Shown in pieces: positions 26,443-35,400 of a DNA stretch of 64,000 bases. This stretch comes from an uncultured Shewanella sp. Lineage in GTDB: Bacteria > Pseudomonadota > Gammaproteobacteria > Enterobacterales > Shewanellaceae. The notes below the pieces were generated by a model. The model saw only the letters and a program-made list of their open reading frames with translations. It was not told the DNA's origin and did not search any database. Within the stretch, counting starts at the first letter, position 1, and the number at the start of each line of letters is the position of its first letter. The stretch covers positions 62,001 through 126,000 of the forward strand of contig NZ_CANMIO010000002.1 in NCBI RefSeq assembly GCF_947497935.1, in the 5' to 3' direction. The position numbers were made by a program, and so were the translations under genes.

Positions 26443-27818
26443 CGAATCTACTGAAATCTTGGCTATGTCAAGGACCTACAGCTCAGCAGCTAATTAGCTT
26501 CAATCACCACGATATTGTGACGGGTTCTGTATTTACTGCCCAAGTCGCTCAGCTTTACCAACAGTTAAGTGATTCTGACTCTAAACGCTGGTTACTGAGC
26601 TGCGATAGCAGCGACCTGTTTGCCGTCGGAATATGTGCAGGCTTGCTCGCGGGCAAACAGATTATCCTGCCCGCTAATGCCCAGGCAGGCACCTTAAGCC
26701 AGCTCACCCATGAGTTTGATGGCGTCCTCTCCAATATGCCAATTTGCGAAGGAAAGAGCTTTCTACGCTTAGATAAAGATCATAACCCGCCAAGTAACAA
26801 CTGGCCTCAGTCACAAGAGTGGGGCGAACTAGTCCTCTTTACTTCGGGTAGCAGCGGTAAGCCTAAGCGAGTCGTTAAGACGATTGAACAACTCGATAGC
26901 GAAGTGAGCGTACTCGAACATACTTTTGCCCAGCATCTGCCCCACTGCAGCGTGATATCGACCGTCTCCCACCAGCATATTTATGGCTTACTGTTTAAAA
27001 TCCTTTGGCCATTGGCCGCAAGCCGCCCCTTTTTAAGCGATTTGGTCGAATACCCCGAAACCCTAAGCTACTACGCCAACCTGTTCCCAAATTTATGCTT
27101 GATCAGCAGTCCAGCTCAACTATCTCGGCTTCCAGATGCACTCGACCATGAGCGCCAGCTGCGCGCACCAAGCTTAGTGTTTAGCTCTGGTGGCCCGCTA
27201 AGTTATGAGGCATCTAAAGGCGTGGCCGATTGTTACGGCCAAGCGCCGATTGAAGTATTTGGCAGTACCGAGACTGGCGGCATAGCCTATCGTCGCCAAC
27301 ATACCGCCAACTCGAGTTGGCAGAGCTTTGCCCCGATTGAGATCAGGCAAGATGAGGCCGACGGCGCACTGCTGCTAAAATCCCCTTACCTGTCAGACAA
27401 CGACTGGCTTAAGTGTGATGACAAAATTGCCTTGCTGGCAGATGGTACATTTACCCTACAGGGCCGCTTAGATCGCATCATTAAAGTCGAAGAAAAGCGC
27501 CTGTCATTGGTACAGATGGAGTCACTGCTAGAGAGCCATCCTTATGTGGCAAAAGCCGCATTAGTCATGCTTGAGCAGCCTAGAGTGCAACTTGGCGCTG
27601 CCATCGAGCTTTCTGCTGATGGATTGCAGCAACTCGAAGCAAACGGCAAGCTGGCACTCAATAATCAACTCAAGAGTCACCTGTTGTCGCAGTTTGAGCG
27701 CGTAACCTTACCTAGGCGCTGGCGCTACACCGAACAGTTACCAGTAAACCCACAAGGTAAACGAGTGCAGGCGGACATGTTAGCCCTGTTCGATATCGAT
27801 AAGTTTAAGAGCAAATGA
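26439..27818 (+). CDS. apeH: aryl/acyl-AMP ligase of APE pathway
   Basis: The 459-residue adenylate-forming enzyme activates the aryl starter acid (4-hydroxybenzoate-type in studied APE systems) and loads it on an ACP. The phosphate loop is LVLFTSGSSGKPKRV (about residue 130), the aryl/AMP block EVFGSTETGGIAYR (about 280) and the hinge LQGRLDRIIKVEEKR (about 345). The ATG overlapping the upstream TGA (ATGA) was chosen; an in-frame start 33 bases earlier would lie inside the membrane-protein gene. It is shorter than acyl-CoA synthetases, as usual for this group. Confidence 0.85.
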   Translation: MTNLLKSWLCQGPTAQQLISFNHHDIVTGSVFTAQVAQLYQQLSDSDSKRWLLSCDSSDLFAVGICAGLLAGKQIILPANAQAGTLSQLTHEFDGVLSNMPICEGKSFLRLDKDHNPPSNNWPQSQEWGELVLFTSGSSGKPKRVVKTIEQLDSEVSVLEHTFAQHLPHCSVISTVSHQHIYGLLFKILWPLAASRPFLSDLVEYPETLSYYANLFPNLCLISSPAQLSRLPDALDHERQLRAPSLVFSSGGPLSYEASKGVADCYGQAPIEVFGSTETGGIAYRRQHTANSSWQSFAPIEIRQDEADGALLLKSPYLSDNDWLKCDDKIALLADGTFTLQGRLDRIIKVEEKRLSLVQMESLLESHPYVAKAALVMLEQPRVQLGAAIELSADGLQQLEANGKLALNNQLKSHLLSQFERVTLPRRWRYTEQLPVNPQGKRVQADMLALFDIDKFKSK

Positions 27819-28201
27819 TTAAATCTAAATTGCCCCCTATCATCAGCTGTAAAGATGACCAAGACTCAGTAACTTGGACACTAGAAATAGCCGCCGACCT
27901 TGAGTTTTTCTCGGGGCACTTTCCTGAGCAGCCAGTACTGCCCGGTGTCACTCAACTCGACTGGGCGATAAGGCTAGGTTGCGAGCATTTCGGCTATCCG
28001 GTTAATGTTGCCACCCTTGAAGTACTCAAGTTTCAGCAATTAATACTACCCAATACCCAAGTTGATTTAAGCATTAGCCACAATGCCGCTAAAGCTAAAC
28101 TCGTGTTTGCCTATAGTGACGGCGACAAGCGCTTCGCATCGGGGCGCATCGCACTCAATAGCGAAACAACTCAAGTTATCAATAGCACGGATAGCCACTA
28201 A
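27815..28201 (+). CDS. apeI: hotdog-fold 3-hydroxyacyl-ACP dehydratase of APE pathway
   Basis: This 128-residue FabZ-like dehydratase introduces a double bond in each polyene elongation cycle. The catalytic His is in FFSGHFPEQPVLPGVTQLDWA (about residue 35), the standard HxxxxPVxPG motif. It overlaps the ligase gene by ATGA and its stop overlaps the next start (TAATG). Confidence 0.85.
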   Translation: MIKSKLPPIISCKDDQDSVTWTLEIAADLEFFSGHFPEQPVLPGVTQLDWAIRLGCEHFGYPVNVATLEVLKFQQLILPNTQVDLSISHNAAKAKLVFAYSDGDKRFASGRIALNSETTQVINSTDSH

Positions 28202-29952
28202 TGCGTCTTGCTCTCGTTATCCCCAACTACAATCATGCAGGTGCCATAGAGCAAACATTGCAACGCCTGGCAGCCTTTGAACTTCCCTGCTACCTAATTA
28301 ACGATGGCAGTGATGATGAAACCCGCTTTCTACTGATAGAGCTGGCCGAAAAGTACGATTGGGTGACCTTATTACACCACCCTTTCAACCGTGGCAAAGG
28401 CGCGGCAGTGATGACCGGGCTACGCACCGCTTATGCCGATGGCTTTACTCATGCACTGCAGGTCGATGCCGATGGTCAACATGATTTAGACGATATTCCG
28501 GCAATGATAGAGCGTGCAGAATTAGCGCCAGAAGCGTTAATTTCAGGCCTGCCGCAGTACGACGATTCAGTGCCGAAAGGCCGCCTCTACGGCCGCTACA
28601 TAACCCACGTCTGGGTGTGGATTGAAACCTTAAGTTTCGATATCCAAGACTCCATGTGTGGCTTTCGTGTATACCCATTAGCGGCAACCGAGAAGCTCTT
28701 TTTAAGCCACTCCTTGGGCGAACGTATGGACTTTGATATCGAAGTTTTAGTGCGCCTGTACTGGCAAGGCGTCAAGGTTATCCACCTGCCGACTAGGGTG
28801 ATCTATCCCGAAGACGGGGTGAGCCATTTTCAAGGGCTTAAAGATAACGTGCGCATCTCACTGATGCACAGTAAACTGTTCTTTGGCATGTTGTTGCGCC
28901 AACCTAAAAAGTTGTTTCAAAGACTAAAGCAATCGCTCGCTGGCTCTAACCAAAATAAACATTGGTCGAACATGACCGAGCGTGGCAGTTATTGGGGCAT
29001 TAAACTGATAGCCGAAAGCTACCGCCTTGGCGGCCACTGGCTATGCCGCGCCATTATGTACCCGGTGATCTGCTATTTCTTTTTAACGGGTACTACAGCA
29101 CGCGCCGCATCGAAGCAGTTTCTAACTCATGTAAAGCACCTACAGCCGCATCATCCGCAATTGAGCGAGCCCCTGAGCTGGCGCGATAGCCTGAAGCACT
29201 TCTTCGCCTTCGGTAATGCCGCCCTAGATAGAATCGATGCCTGGTGCGATCGTATCAAACTCGAAGAGGTCGATTTCCCTAATCGTGAGATACTCGCTAG
29301 TCAACTAGCTGCAGGCAATGGCGCCGTATTACTGGTATCGCACCTAGGTAATTTAGAGCTGTGCCGTGCGATCTCAATCCACCAGCGCCAAGTTAAAGTC
29401 AACGTCATGGTGCTGACACAAAATGCCGAGAACTTTAACAAGGTACTCAAGCAGCTCAACCCCGATAGCTCACTAAACCTTATTCAAGTCACCGAACTCG
29501 GCCCGAGTACATCTATGCTATTGCAGCAAAAAATCGAAGCGGGTGAACTGGTAGTCATTGCCGGGGATAGAACCTCTTCGCAAACTGCTGGTCGCGTAAT
29601 TTACCAAGACTTTCTGGGCGAGCAAGCCGCATTTCCGCAAGGCCCGTTCATTCTGGCAGGACTACTGGATTGCCCGGTTTATACCATGTTCTGCCTACGA
29701 CAAAATGGTCGCTATCACGTGCATTTAGAGCATTTTGCCAGCACCTTAAAGGGCCCAAGATCTGGCCGAAGCGAGCGGCTCGAACAAGCCGTTAACGAAT
29801 TTAGCAGGCGCTTAGAGCACTTCGCTCTGAGCGAGCCCCTGCAATGGTTCAATTTTTATGATTTTTGGCGCAAGGACGAAGAGTTCCAACGTGCCAAGGC
29901 GCAAAGCAATGATTGCAGTAGCAGCAATACAAAGGACAAGCAAAGCAAATGA
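28201..29952 (+). CDS. fusion of GT2 glycosyltransferase and LpxL-type acyltransferase
   Basis: The 583-residue protein joins an N-terminal family-2 glycosyltransferase (about 1-235) to a C-terminal LpxL/HtrB-like lysophospholipid acyltransferase (about 255-570). The first part has LVIPNYNHAG, NDGSDDE, the DXD-type site QVDADGQHD and CGFRVYP. The second has SHLGNLELCR (H-x4-E) and VIAGDRTSS. This fusion is characteristic of aryl polyene and flexirubin clusters and sits in the apeJ position. The enzyme probably adds a sugar and an acyl chain to make the lipid-linked pigment; the exact acceptor is inferred. Confidence 0.85.
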   Translation: MRLALVIPNYNHAGAIEQTLQRLAAFELPCYLINDGSDDETRFLLIELAEKYDWVTLLHHPFNRGKGAAVMTGLRTAYADGFTHALQVDADGQHDLDDIPAMIERAELAPEALISGLPQYDDSVPKGRLYGRYITHVWVWIETLSFDIQDSMCGFRVYPLAATEKLFLSHSLGERMDFDIEVLVRLYWQGVKVIHLPTRVIYPEDGVSHFQGLKDNVRISLMHSKLFFGMLLRQPKKLFQRLKQSLAGSNQNKHWSNMTERGSYWGIKLIAESYRLGGHWLCRAIMYPVICYFFLTGTTARAASKQFLTHVKHLQPHHPQLSEPLSWRDSLKHFFAFGNAALDRIDAWCDRIKLEEVDFPNREILASQLAAGNGAVLLVSHLGNLELCRAISIHQRQVKVNVMVLTQNAENFNKVLKQLNPDSSLNLIQVTELGPSTSMLLQQKIEAGELVVIAGDRTSSQTAGRVIYQDFLGEQAAFPQGPFILAGLLDCPVYTMFCLRQNGRYHVHLEHFASTLKGPRSGRSERLEQAVNEFSRRLEHFALSEPLQWFNFYDFWRKDEEFQRAKAQSNDCSSSNTKDKQSK

Positions 29953-31511
29953 TGCAACAAACGACTCATAACCCTAGCCAACAAACAGTTAAATTTGGCT
30001 ACAATAGCCTCTCACTTGAAGATGTGGTCGCGATTGCCAAAGGGGCAAAGGCTGAGCTTAACCAGACAACCGAATATCAGACCTATATCCAAAAAGGTGC
30101 ACTGTTTATCGACAGTCTTCTGAAAGAGGAAGGCGTTGTATATGGCGTGACGACAGGTTATGGCGACTCTTGTACTGTTACTGTTGGTTTAGACTTGGTC
30201 CATGAGCTTCCGCTGCATCTGACGCGTTTTCATGGTTGCGGCATGGGCGACATTCTATCGCCAATGCAGGCGCGTGCCGTGATGGCATGTAGACTTAGCT
30301 CTCTGGCAATCGGTAAATCTGGTGTCACTTACGCGCTGTTACAACGTATTGAAACCTTGCTTAACCTAAACATCACTCCGGTGATCCCTGAAGAGGGCTC
30401 AGTAGGTGCCAGTGGTGACTTAACGCCACTATCTTACCTTGCAGCAGTACTTGTAGGTGAACGTGATGTGATTTATCAAGGTGAGCGACGTGCCACCAGC
30501 GACGTGTACCAAGAGCTCAATATTGTGCCACTAAAACTACGCCCGAAAGAAGGCCTAGCGTTAATGAACGGCACTGCGGTAATGACAGCGCTAGCCTGCC
30601 TTGCCTATGACCGCGCCCAGTATATGGCTCGTCTTGCTAGCCGCATTACTGCCATGGCGTCACTGACCCTAAAAGGTAACTCGAATCACTTCGATGACAT
30701 CTTGTTTGCCGCGAAACCGCACCCGGGTCAAAATCAGATCGCAGCTTGGATCCGTGAAGACTTAAATCATCATATCCACCCGCGTAACTCAGACAGACTG
30801 CAAGACAGATATTCCATTCGCTGTGCGCCACACGTGATTGGCGTACTGCAAGACGCGCTGCCGTTTATGCGCCAGTTTATCGAAACCGAACTTAACAGTG
30901 CTAACGATAACCCTATTGTTGACGGTGAAGGCGAGCATATCCTGCACGGCGGACACTTCTATGGTGGGCATATTGCCTTTGCTATGGATGCGATGAAAAA
31001 TGCGGTGGCTAACATTGCCGATCTTATCGATCGTCAAATGGCGCTAGTAATGGATCAAAAGTTCAATAATGGCTTACCTGCCAACCTTTCTGCAGCTAAA
31101 GGCAAGCGCAAAGCCATCAACCACGGTTTTAAGGCGGTGCAGATTGGTGTGTCAGCCTGGACTGCTGAAGCACTGAAGAACACTATGCCAGCCAGTGTGT
31201 TCTCACGATCTACCGAGTGTCATAACCAAGATAAGGTCAGCATGGGGACTATCTCGGCTCGCGACTGTATGCGCGTATTACAGCTGACAGAGCAAGTGGC
31301 TGCGGCAGCACTTCTGGCTATGTCGCAAGGCATTCGTCTGCGCATCGAGCAAGAGGAGCTAGTGCCAAGCTCGATTACTCCCTCATTGGGTAAGACTTTA
31401 GCTCAGATTGAAGAAGTCTTTGAGCTACTAACCGAAGACAGACCGCTAGAGCAAACACTGCGTTCAACCGTTGATAAGATCCAAACCAGTTACTGGGAAG
31501 TGTGCGGTTAA
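29949..31511 (+). CDS. MIO-type aromatic amino acid ammonia lyase
   Basis: A 520-residue lyase of the histidine/phenylalanine/tyrosine ammonia-lyase family. The MIO prosthetic group forms from A154-S155-G156 in SVGASGDL; the N-terminal catalytic loop has YGVTTGYG (Y65). The selectivity pair aligned with SH in HutH and HL in some tyrosine lyases reads F94-H95 (LTRFHGCGMG), so it is not a canonical HutH. No hut genes are nearby. It lies between the glycosyltransferase and the thioesterase of the APE operon and may supply a cinnamate/coumarate-type aryl acid. Translation starts at ATGATG overlapping the upstream stop. Confidence 0.85.
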   Translation: MMQQTTHNPSQQTVKFGYNSLSLEDVVAIAKGAKAELNQTTEYQTYIQKGALFIDSLLKEEGVVYGVTTGYGDSCTVTVGLDLVHELPLHLTRFHGCGMGDILSPMQARAVMACRLSSLAIGKSGVTYALLQRIETLLNLNITPVIPEEGSVGASGDLTPLSYLAAVLVGERDVIYQGERRATSDVYQELNIVPLKLRPKEGLALMNGTAVMTALACLAYDRAQYMARLASRITAMASLTLKGNSNHFDDILFAAKPHPGQNQIAAWIREDLNHHIHPRNSDRLQDRYSIRCAPHVIGVLQDALPFMRQFIETELNSANDNPIVDGEGEHILHGGHFYGGHIAFAMDAMKNAVANIADLIDRQMALVMDQKFNNGLPANLSAAKGKRKAINHGFKAVQIGVSAWTAEALKNTMPASVFSRSTECHNQDKVSMGTISARDCMRVLQLTEQVAAAALLAMSQGIRLRIEQEELVPSSITPSLGKTLAQIEEVFELLTEDRPLEQTLRSTVDKIQTSYWEVCG

Positions 31512-31645
31512 TGAAAGGCATTTTGCACGCAGAGATAGAAGTAGAAATTCCATTTCACGATGTCGATTCGATGGGCGATAACTGTTGGCATGGACTATCT
31601 GTGAAAAAAATTAAGTTAGCTTCCGAACTAGGAGCCTATCAATGA
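31511..31645 (+). pseudogene. mini-ORF 1: duplicated 5' end of thioesterase gene
   Basis: A 44-codon frame starting inside the ammonia lyase stop (TAATG). The first 21 codons are identical in DNA to the start of the intact thioesterase; then the sequence departs after MG and reads NCWHGLSVKKIK to a TGA stop. The TGA overlaps the ATG of the next copy. Its last bases (TAGGAGCCTATCA) form a ribosome binding site for that copy. It lacks the hotdog core and cannot be a thioesterase. It may be a decayed duplicate or a coupled leader peptide. Confidence 0.7.
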
Positions 31646-31776
31646 AAGGTATCTTATTCGCAGAACTAGAAGTAGAGATCCCATTTCACGATGTCGATTC
31701 TATGGGCAATAACTGTTGGCATGGACTATCTGTGAAAAAAATTAAGTTAGCTTCCGAACTAGGAGCCTATCAATGA
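31642..31776 (+). pseudogene. mini-ORF 2: diverged duplicate of thioesterase 5' end
   Basis: A second 44-codon frame with the same tail as mini-ORF 1, preceded by TAGGAG eight bases before ATG. The head encodes MKGILFAELEVEIPFHDVDS against MKGILHAEIEVEIPFHDVDS in the intact gene, with seven silent changes beside three amino acid changes. The silent bias suggests that this head evolved under protein-level selection before it was truncated. It ends with TGA overlapping the intact gene's ATG. Confidence 0.7.
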
Positions 31777-32219
31777 AAGGCATTTTGCACGCAGAGATAG
31801 AAGTAGAAATTCCATTTCACGATGTCGATTCGATGGGGATCACTTGGCATGGCAACTACCTGCGCTATTTTGAGTTGGTGCGCTGTAAGATGCTGGATAA
31901 AATCGGCTACGGTTACCGCGCAATGCAAGACTCAGGGTTTAGCTGGCCGATTGTGGATGTGCAGATAAAATACGTCCAGTCGAGTACCTTCGAGCAGACT
32001 GTTATCGTTAAGGCCGCGTTAGTCGAGTGGGAAAACCGCATCAAGATAAACTATCAAGTGCTCGATGCTCAAACGGGTAAGCGCATCACTAAGGGCTACA
32101 CCATTCAAGCTGCCGTCGATATGCAGACTCAAGAGCTGTGCTTTGTCACCCCCGACGTTTTTCAGCAAAAGATTGCTGCGCTATTTGCCGCTGATAGCAG
32201 CCAAACTGAGTTGAGCTAA
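31773..32219 (+). CDS. 4HBT-family acyl-CoA/ACP thioesterase of APE cluster
   Basis: A 148-residue hotdog thioesterase of the 4-hydroxybenzoyl-CoA thioesterase/YbgC type. The active-site Asp lies in IPFHDVDSMGITWHGNYLRYFE (D19 region), the hallmark of this group. It sits where apeK lies in other APE clusters and probably releases the aryl polyene chain from its carrier. It is the third and only complete copy of its 5' end; its ribosome binding site TAGGAG comes from the tail of mini-ORF 2. The stop overlaps the next start (TAATG). Confidence 0.85.
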   Translation: MKGILHAEIEVEIPFHDVDSMGITWHGNYLRYFELVRCKMLDKIGYGYRAMQDSGFSWPIVDVQIKYVQSSTFEQTVIVKAALVEWENRIKINYQVLDAQTGKRITKGYTIQAAVDMQTQELCFVTPDVFQQKIAALFAADSSQTELS

Positions 32220-32983
32220 TGAGACACCTATTGAGCCTAGTGTTATTACTGTTTCCGTTACTACTAAGTAGCAATACTCATGCAGCGCCTAGTGACACTC
32301 TCTCTAGCGATACAGCGCTATTTGAGCAGCAAGCCACTGAAGCCGACTTACTCAGCTTGAGTGAGCAACTCTCTCCTAGCCTGCAGGCAAAGGGGGAGTT
32401 TACTCAGCATCGCTATCTGAAGGTGCTGAAAAAGCCCTTAGTCAGTCAGGGCGAATTTATCTTTGCTAAAGATCTCGGGATAATTTGGCAGCAAACCACT
32501 CCCTTCGCCAGCACACTTATCCTAAAAGATAAGCGGCTTATACAGATAGATAGCCAGGGCAATGTTAGCATCAATGATGCTGAGCAAACTGGCAGTGGCA
32601 GTCAAATGAGTGATGTGATGCCAAAACTACTAAATGCCCTGTTAAGCGGTGATATTGAGCAGTTAGAGCAGCATTTCAACCTTAGCCTAGTTCGGGCCGA
32701 AACAAACTCAGCCGATAGTCTCTGGCAATTGGGATTACAACCAATCGATCCGCTAATCGCAAAGGCGCTACCCAAAATGGTGCTAATCGGCAACGAGAAC
32801 ATACAAAGCTTGGTGCTGTTCAGTGCCAACGGCGATCGCAGTGAAATTGCATTTTCAGCCATTGATGAACGCCCTCTTACCCCAAGCGATAAGGCTCGTT
32901 TTAACCCAACAAAACAACTTAAACCTGACGCTACCGTGACGCCAAAGGCTGACGCTCAGCTCACTGAGAGTAAGCAGCCATAA
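32219..32983 (+). CDS. LolA-like outer-membrane lipoprotein carrier of APE cluster
   Basis: The 254-residue exported protein has a signal peptide ending near THAAP (residue 24) and a LolA/LolB-type fold. Typical phrases are LSPSLQAKGEFTQHRYLKVLKKPLVSQGEF-like segments, seen here as SLQAKGEFTQHRYL and LVSQGEFIFAKDLG. It occupies the apeL position. With the neighbouring MMPL exporter it probably moves the lipid-linked polyene across the periplasm. It overlaps both neighbours by one base. Confidence 0.8.
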   Translation: MRHLLSLVLLLFPLLLSSNTHAAPSDTLSSDTALFEQQATEADLLSLSEQLSPSLQAKGEFTQHRYLKVLKKPLVSQGEFIFAKDLGIIWQQTTPFASTLILKDKRLIQIDSQGNVSINDAEQTGSGSQMSDVMPKLLNALLSGDIEQLEQHFNLSLVRAETNSADSLWQLGLQPIDPLIAKALPKMVLIGNENIQSLVLFSANGDRSEIAFSAIDERPLTPSDKARFNPTKQLKPDATVTPKADAQLTESKQP

Positions 32984-35400
32984 TGAACTCCCTTTTGAGT
33001 CGTTTTTTAAGCCAAGCCAGTAATAAATTTCGATTTAGCCTCTGGCTTGCCCTCATTAGTATCACGCTAATCACGGGCTTTAGCTTGTGGCAAAGCGGCG
33101 CAAAAGTGCAAAGCGATATTCTCGCCATGCTTCCCAAAGTCAGCGAAAGCCCTATGACTCAAAGGGCTATGGCGCAGGTTGAGCAACAGTTGGCAAACCG
33201 TGTCTATTTAGGCTTTGTTAGTGACAACCAGCAGGCTGCAATCGATGCCGCCAAGCTAACAATGAAATCACTGAGACAAGACTCTGCCCCCGTCGCTTTT
33301 GTCGATATTAGTAGTGCCGATATGGCGCAAGCCGAGGCATTAAATAGCTATTACTTTAAACACAGATTTCAGCTACTAACCGAACAGCAGCAAAGCCTGC
33401 TACAACAAGGCCAATGGCAACAACTCACTCAATCGTCGTTAGAAAAACTCTATAACGCCTTTAGCTACGCTAATAGCGAACTGCTCAGCCATGATCCCCT
33501 ACTACTTTACCCTGACTCCTTGATGGCGCTCGCACCATCACAACAGTTATCAGTGAAGCAAGGAGTGTTGCTTGCCACTATCGCACCATCGGCTGAAATT
33601 TCGCAGCCTCGCTTTGCCGCCATCGTGATGGCAAAAGGCAGTGATAGCGCGTTTAACCCCAATGCACAGCAACGCCAACTTACAGCGTTGCAAACGGCTT
33701 TCAACTCGGTTAACCAGCAAGATGCTGACATAGAAATCATTAAAGCTGGCGCACTTTTTCATGCCGCTGCTGCGACGGAAAACGCCAAGCAAGAAGTCTC
33801 CAGCATAGGGCTATTATCACTTATCGGCGTTATTAGCTTAGTCTGGTTAGCATTTCGCTCCTTCATGCCATTGACCATTGCCGTCATCACCGTCAGCACT
33901 AGCTTACTGCTTGCTGTTGTCACGACCGCCCTACTCTTTGGTGAGCTACACCTGCTGACCCTCGTATTTGGTACCAGCTTAATCGGCATATCGATCGACT
34001 ACTGTTTTCACTACTACTGTGAGCGCTTAAACCACCCTAGCGACAGTAGCGAAACTGTCATTAAAAAGATTTTTGCAGCGATAACACTGGCACTAGTCAC
34101 CAGTGTTATCGCCTATAGCGCAATAGGTCTCGCCCCTTTCCCGGGTATGCAGCAGGTCGCCGTATTCTGTGCATCGGGTTTAGTGGGCGCCTACTTAACT
34201 TTATTACTGGCTTACCCAACGTTGGCTGCGCGCCCACTCAAAGAGGCCAACACGGCACTGAACTTAGCCAACCAATATCAAGCCTTTATGCTAAACCGAG
34301 CCCTGCCCCAAAAGCCTGTTGCTCGATTAGTACTAGTAATCTGCAGTATTGGGTTTATCGGTATCGGCATCAGCCAACTCACGGCAAATGATGATATCCG
34401 CCAGTTACAACATACCCCGAGTGATATTCAAGCCGAGGAAGACCAGCTTCGCACCATATTGAGTGGCGGAACCGATAATCAGTTTCTGTTAGTCACCGCG
34501 GCAACACAAGAGCAGCTCAAACAGCAGCTAGAGGCCGTTGAACCGATTTTAGAGCGTGCCGAACAAGATAGGATCTTGGGCAATCATTTAAGCCTAAGCC
34601 GCTTCTTGCCCAGCCAGCAGGCTCAAGAGCGGAACTATCAGTTACAAGGGCAGATCTATCTTGAGCACTTAGATGAGATTATTGCCACTCTAGGTTTAGA
34701 GCCCAATATCAAGCCGCCTCTCATCGCTGAGTATCGCGCAGCTCACAGCAAGTTTATCACTGCCGATAGCTTCTTAAGCCATCAAGCTGGCGCCAGCTTT
34801 AAGCCGCTGTGGCTATCGCCACAATCGGACACAGACCAAGGCTATGGAGCCATAGTGTTGCTGGGTGGCATTACCCAGCTCGACGCCCTTGCCCAGCTAT
34901 TTACAGGTAATAGTCACGTTCAACTTGTCGATAAGGTTGGCGATATCTCTACCGTAATGGGCCATTACCGACAGCTCACCTTAGCCTTACTCGCATTAGC
35001 CTTACTGGTTGCTGGGATCATTTTCACCTTTAGGTTTGGCGCCAAACTAGCAGCTATCGTCGTGGCTGTGCCTGCATTATCAGCCCTGCTGACCTTGGCG
35101 TGTCTGGGAATAATGCATAATCCCCTGACTCTATTTCATGCATTATCACTTATCTTGGTGTTTGGTATTGGTGTCGATTACAGTCTGTTTTTTGCCGAGT
35201 CGAAACAACAGACTCGCGGGGTGATGATGGCCGTATTTATGTCGGCAGTTTCGACCTTACTAGCATTTGGCTTGCTTGCCTTTAGCCAAACTCCAGCGAT
35301 TAATGCTTTTGGCCTAACCCTGTTACTGGGGATTAGCTTTACCTTTTTGCTCTCGCCCTTTATTCAAATTTTTACAAGGAAGTCCGTTAATGCCGACTGA
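32983..35400 (+). CDS. MMPL/RND-type lipid exporter of APE cluster
   Basis: The 805-residue inner-membrane protein has the MMPL layout: one N-terminal membrane helix, a large periplasmic domain (about 40-260), five to six helices (about 265-420), a second periplasmic domain (about 470-660) and a further helix bundle to the C-terminus. GTSLIGISIDYCFHYY and VFGIGVDYSLFFAES are the paired helix-4-type motifs with the proton-relay Asp. It lies in the apeM position and would export the pigment precursor together with the LolA-like protein. Confidence 0.86.
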   Translation: MNSLLSRFLSQASNKFRFSLWLALISITLITGFSLWQSGAKVQSDILAMLPKVSESPMTQRAMAQVEQQLANRVYLGFVSDNQQAAIDAAKLTMKSLRQDSAPVAFVDISSADMAQAEALNSYYFKHRFQLLTEQQQSLLQQGQWQQLTQSSLEKLYNAFSYANSELLSHDPLLLYPDSLMALAPSQQLSVKQGVLLATIAPSAEISQPRFAAIVMAKGSDSAFNPNAQQRQLTALQTAFNSVNQQDADIEIIKAGALFHAAAATENAKQEVSSIGLLSLIGVISLVWLAFRSFMPLTIAVITVSTSLLLAVVTTALLFGELHLLTLVFGTSLIGISIDYCFHYYCERLNHPSDSSETVIKKIFAAITLALVTSVIAYSAIGLAPFPGMQQVAVFCASGLVGAYLTLLLAYPTLAARPLKEANTALNLANQYQAFMLNRALPQKPVARLVLVICSIGFIGIGISQLTANDDIRQLQHTPSDIQAEEDQLRTILSGGTDNQFLLVTAATQEQLKQQLEAVEPILERAEQDRILGNHLSLSRFLPSQQAQERNYQLQGQIYLEHLDEIIATLGLEPNIKPPLIAEYRAAHSKFITADSFLSHQAGASFKPLWLSPQSDTDQGYGAIVLLGGITQLDALAQLFTGNSHVQLVDKVGDISTVMGHYRQLTLALLALALLVAGIIFTFRFGAKLAAIVVAVPALSALLTLACLGIMHNPLTLFHALSLILVFGIGVDYSLFFAESKQQTRGVMMAVFMSAVSTLLAFGLLAFSQTPAINAFGLTLLLGISFTFLLSPFIQIFTRKSVNAD

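Larger units (their letters stand above)
31511..31837 (+). repeat. 131-bp tandem repeat, three heads and two tails
   Basis: Starts at 31511, 31642 and 31773 are exactly 131 bases apart. Heads 1 and 3 are identical for 65 bases. Head 2 differs from head 1 at 11 of the first 72 bases, mostly third positions. The 62-base tails (31580-31641 and 31711-31772) are identical to each other. The tail begins TGTTGGCATGG, resembling the ACTTGGCATGG of the real gene, then is unrelated to it. Confidence 0.95.

Noticed and set aside
29949..31511. Histidine utilisation gene hutH
   Set aside because: No hutU, hutI or hutG is adjacent, the selectivity pair differs, and the gene is embedded in the APE operon with overlapping ends.
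31511..31776. Assembly artefact explaining the tandem thioesterase starts
   Set aside because: Copies 1 and 2 differ at 11 of the first 72 bases, mostly silent, so copy 2 cannot be a simple misassembled duplicate; still worth confirming with long reads.
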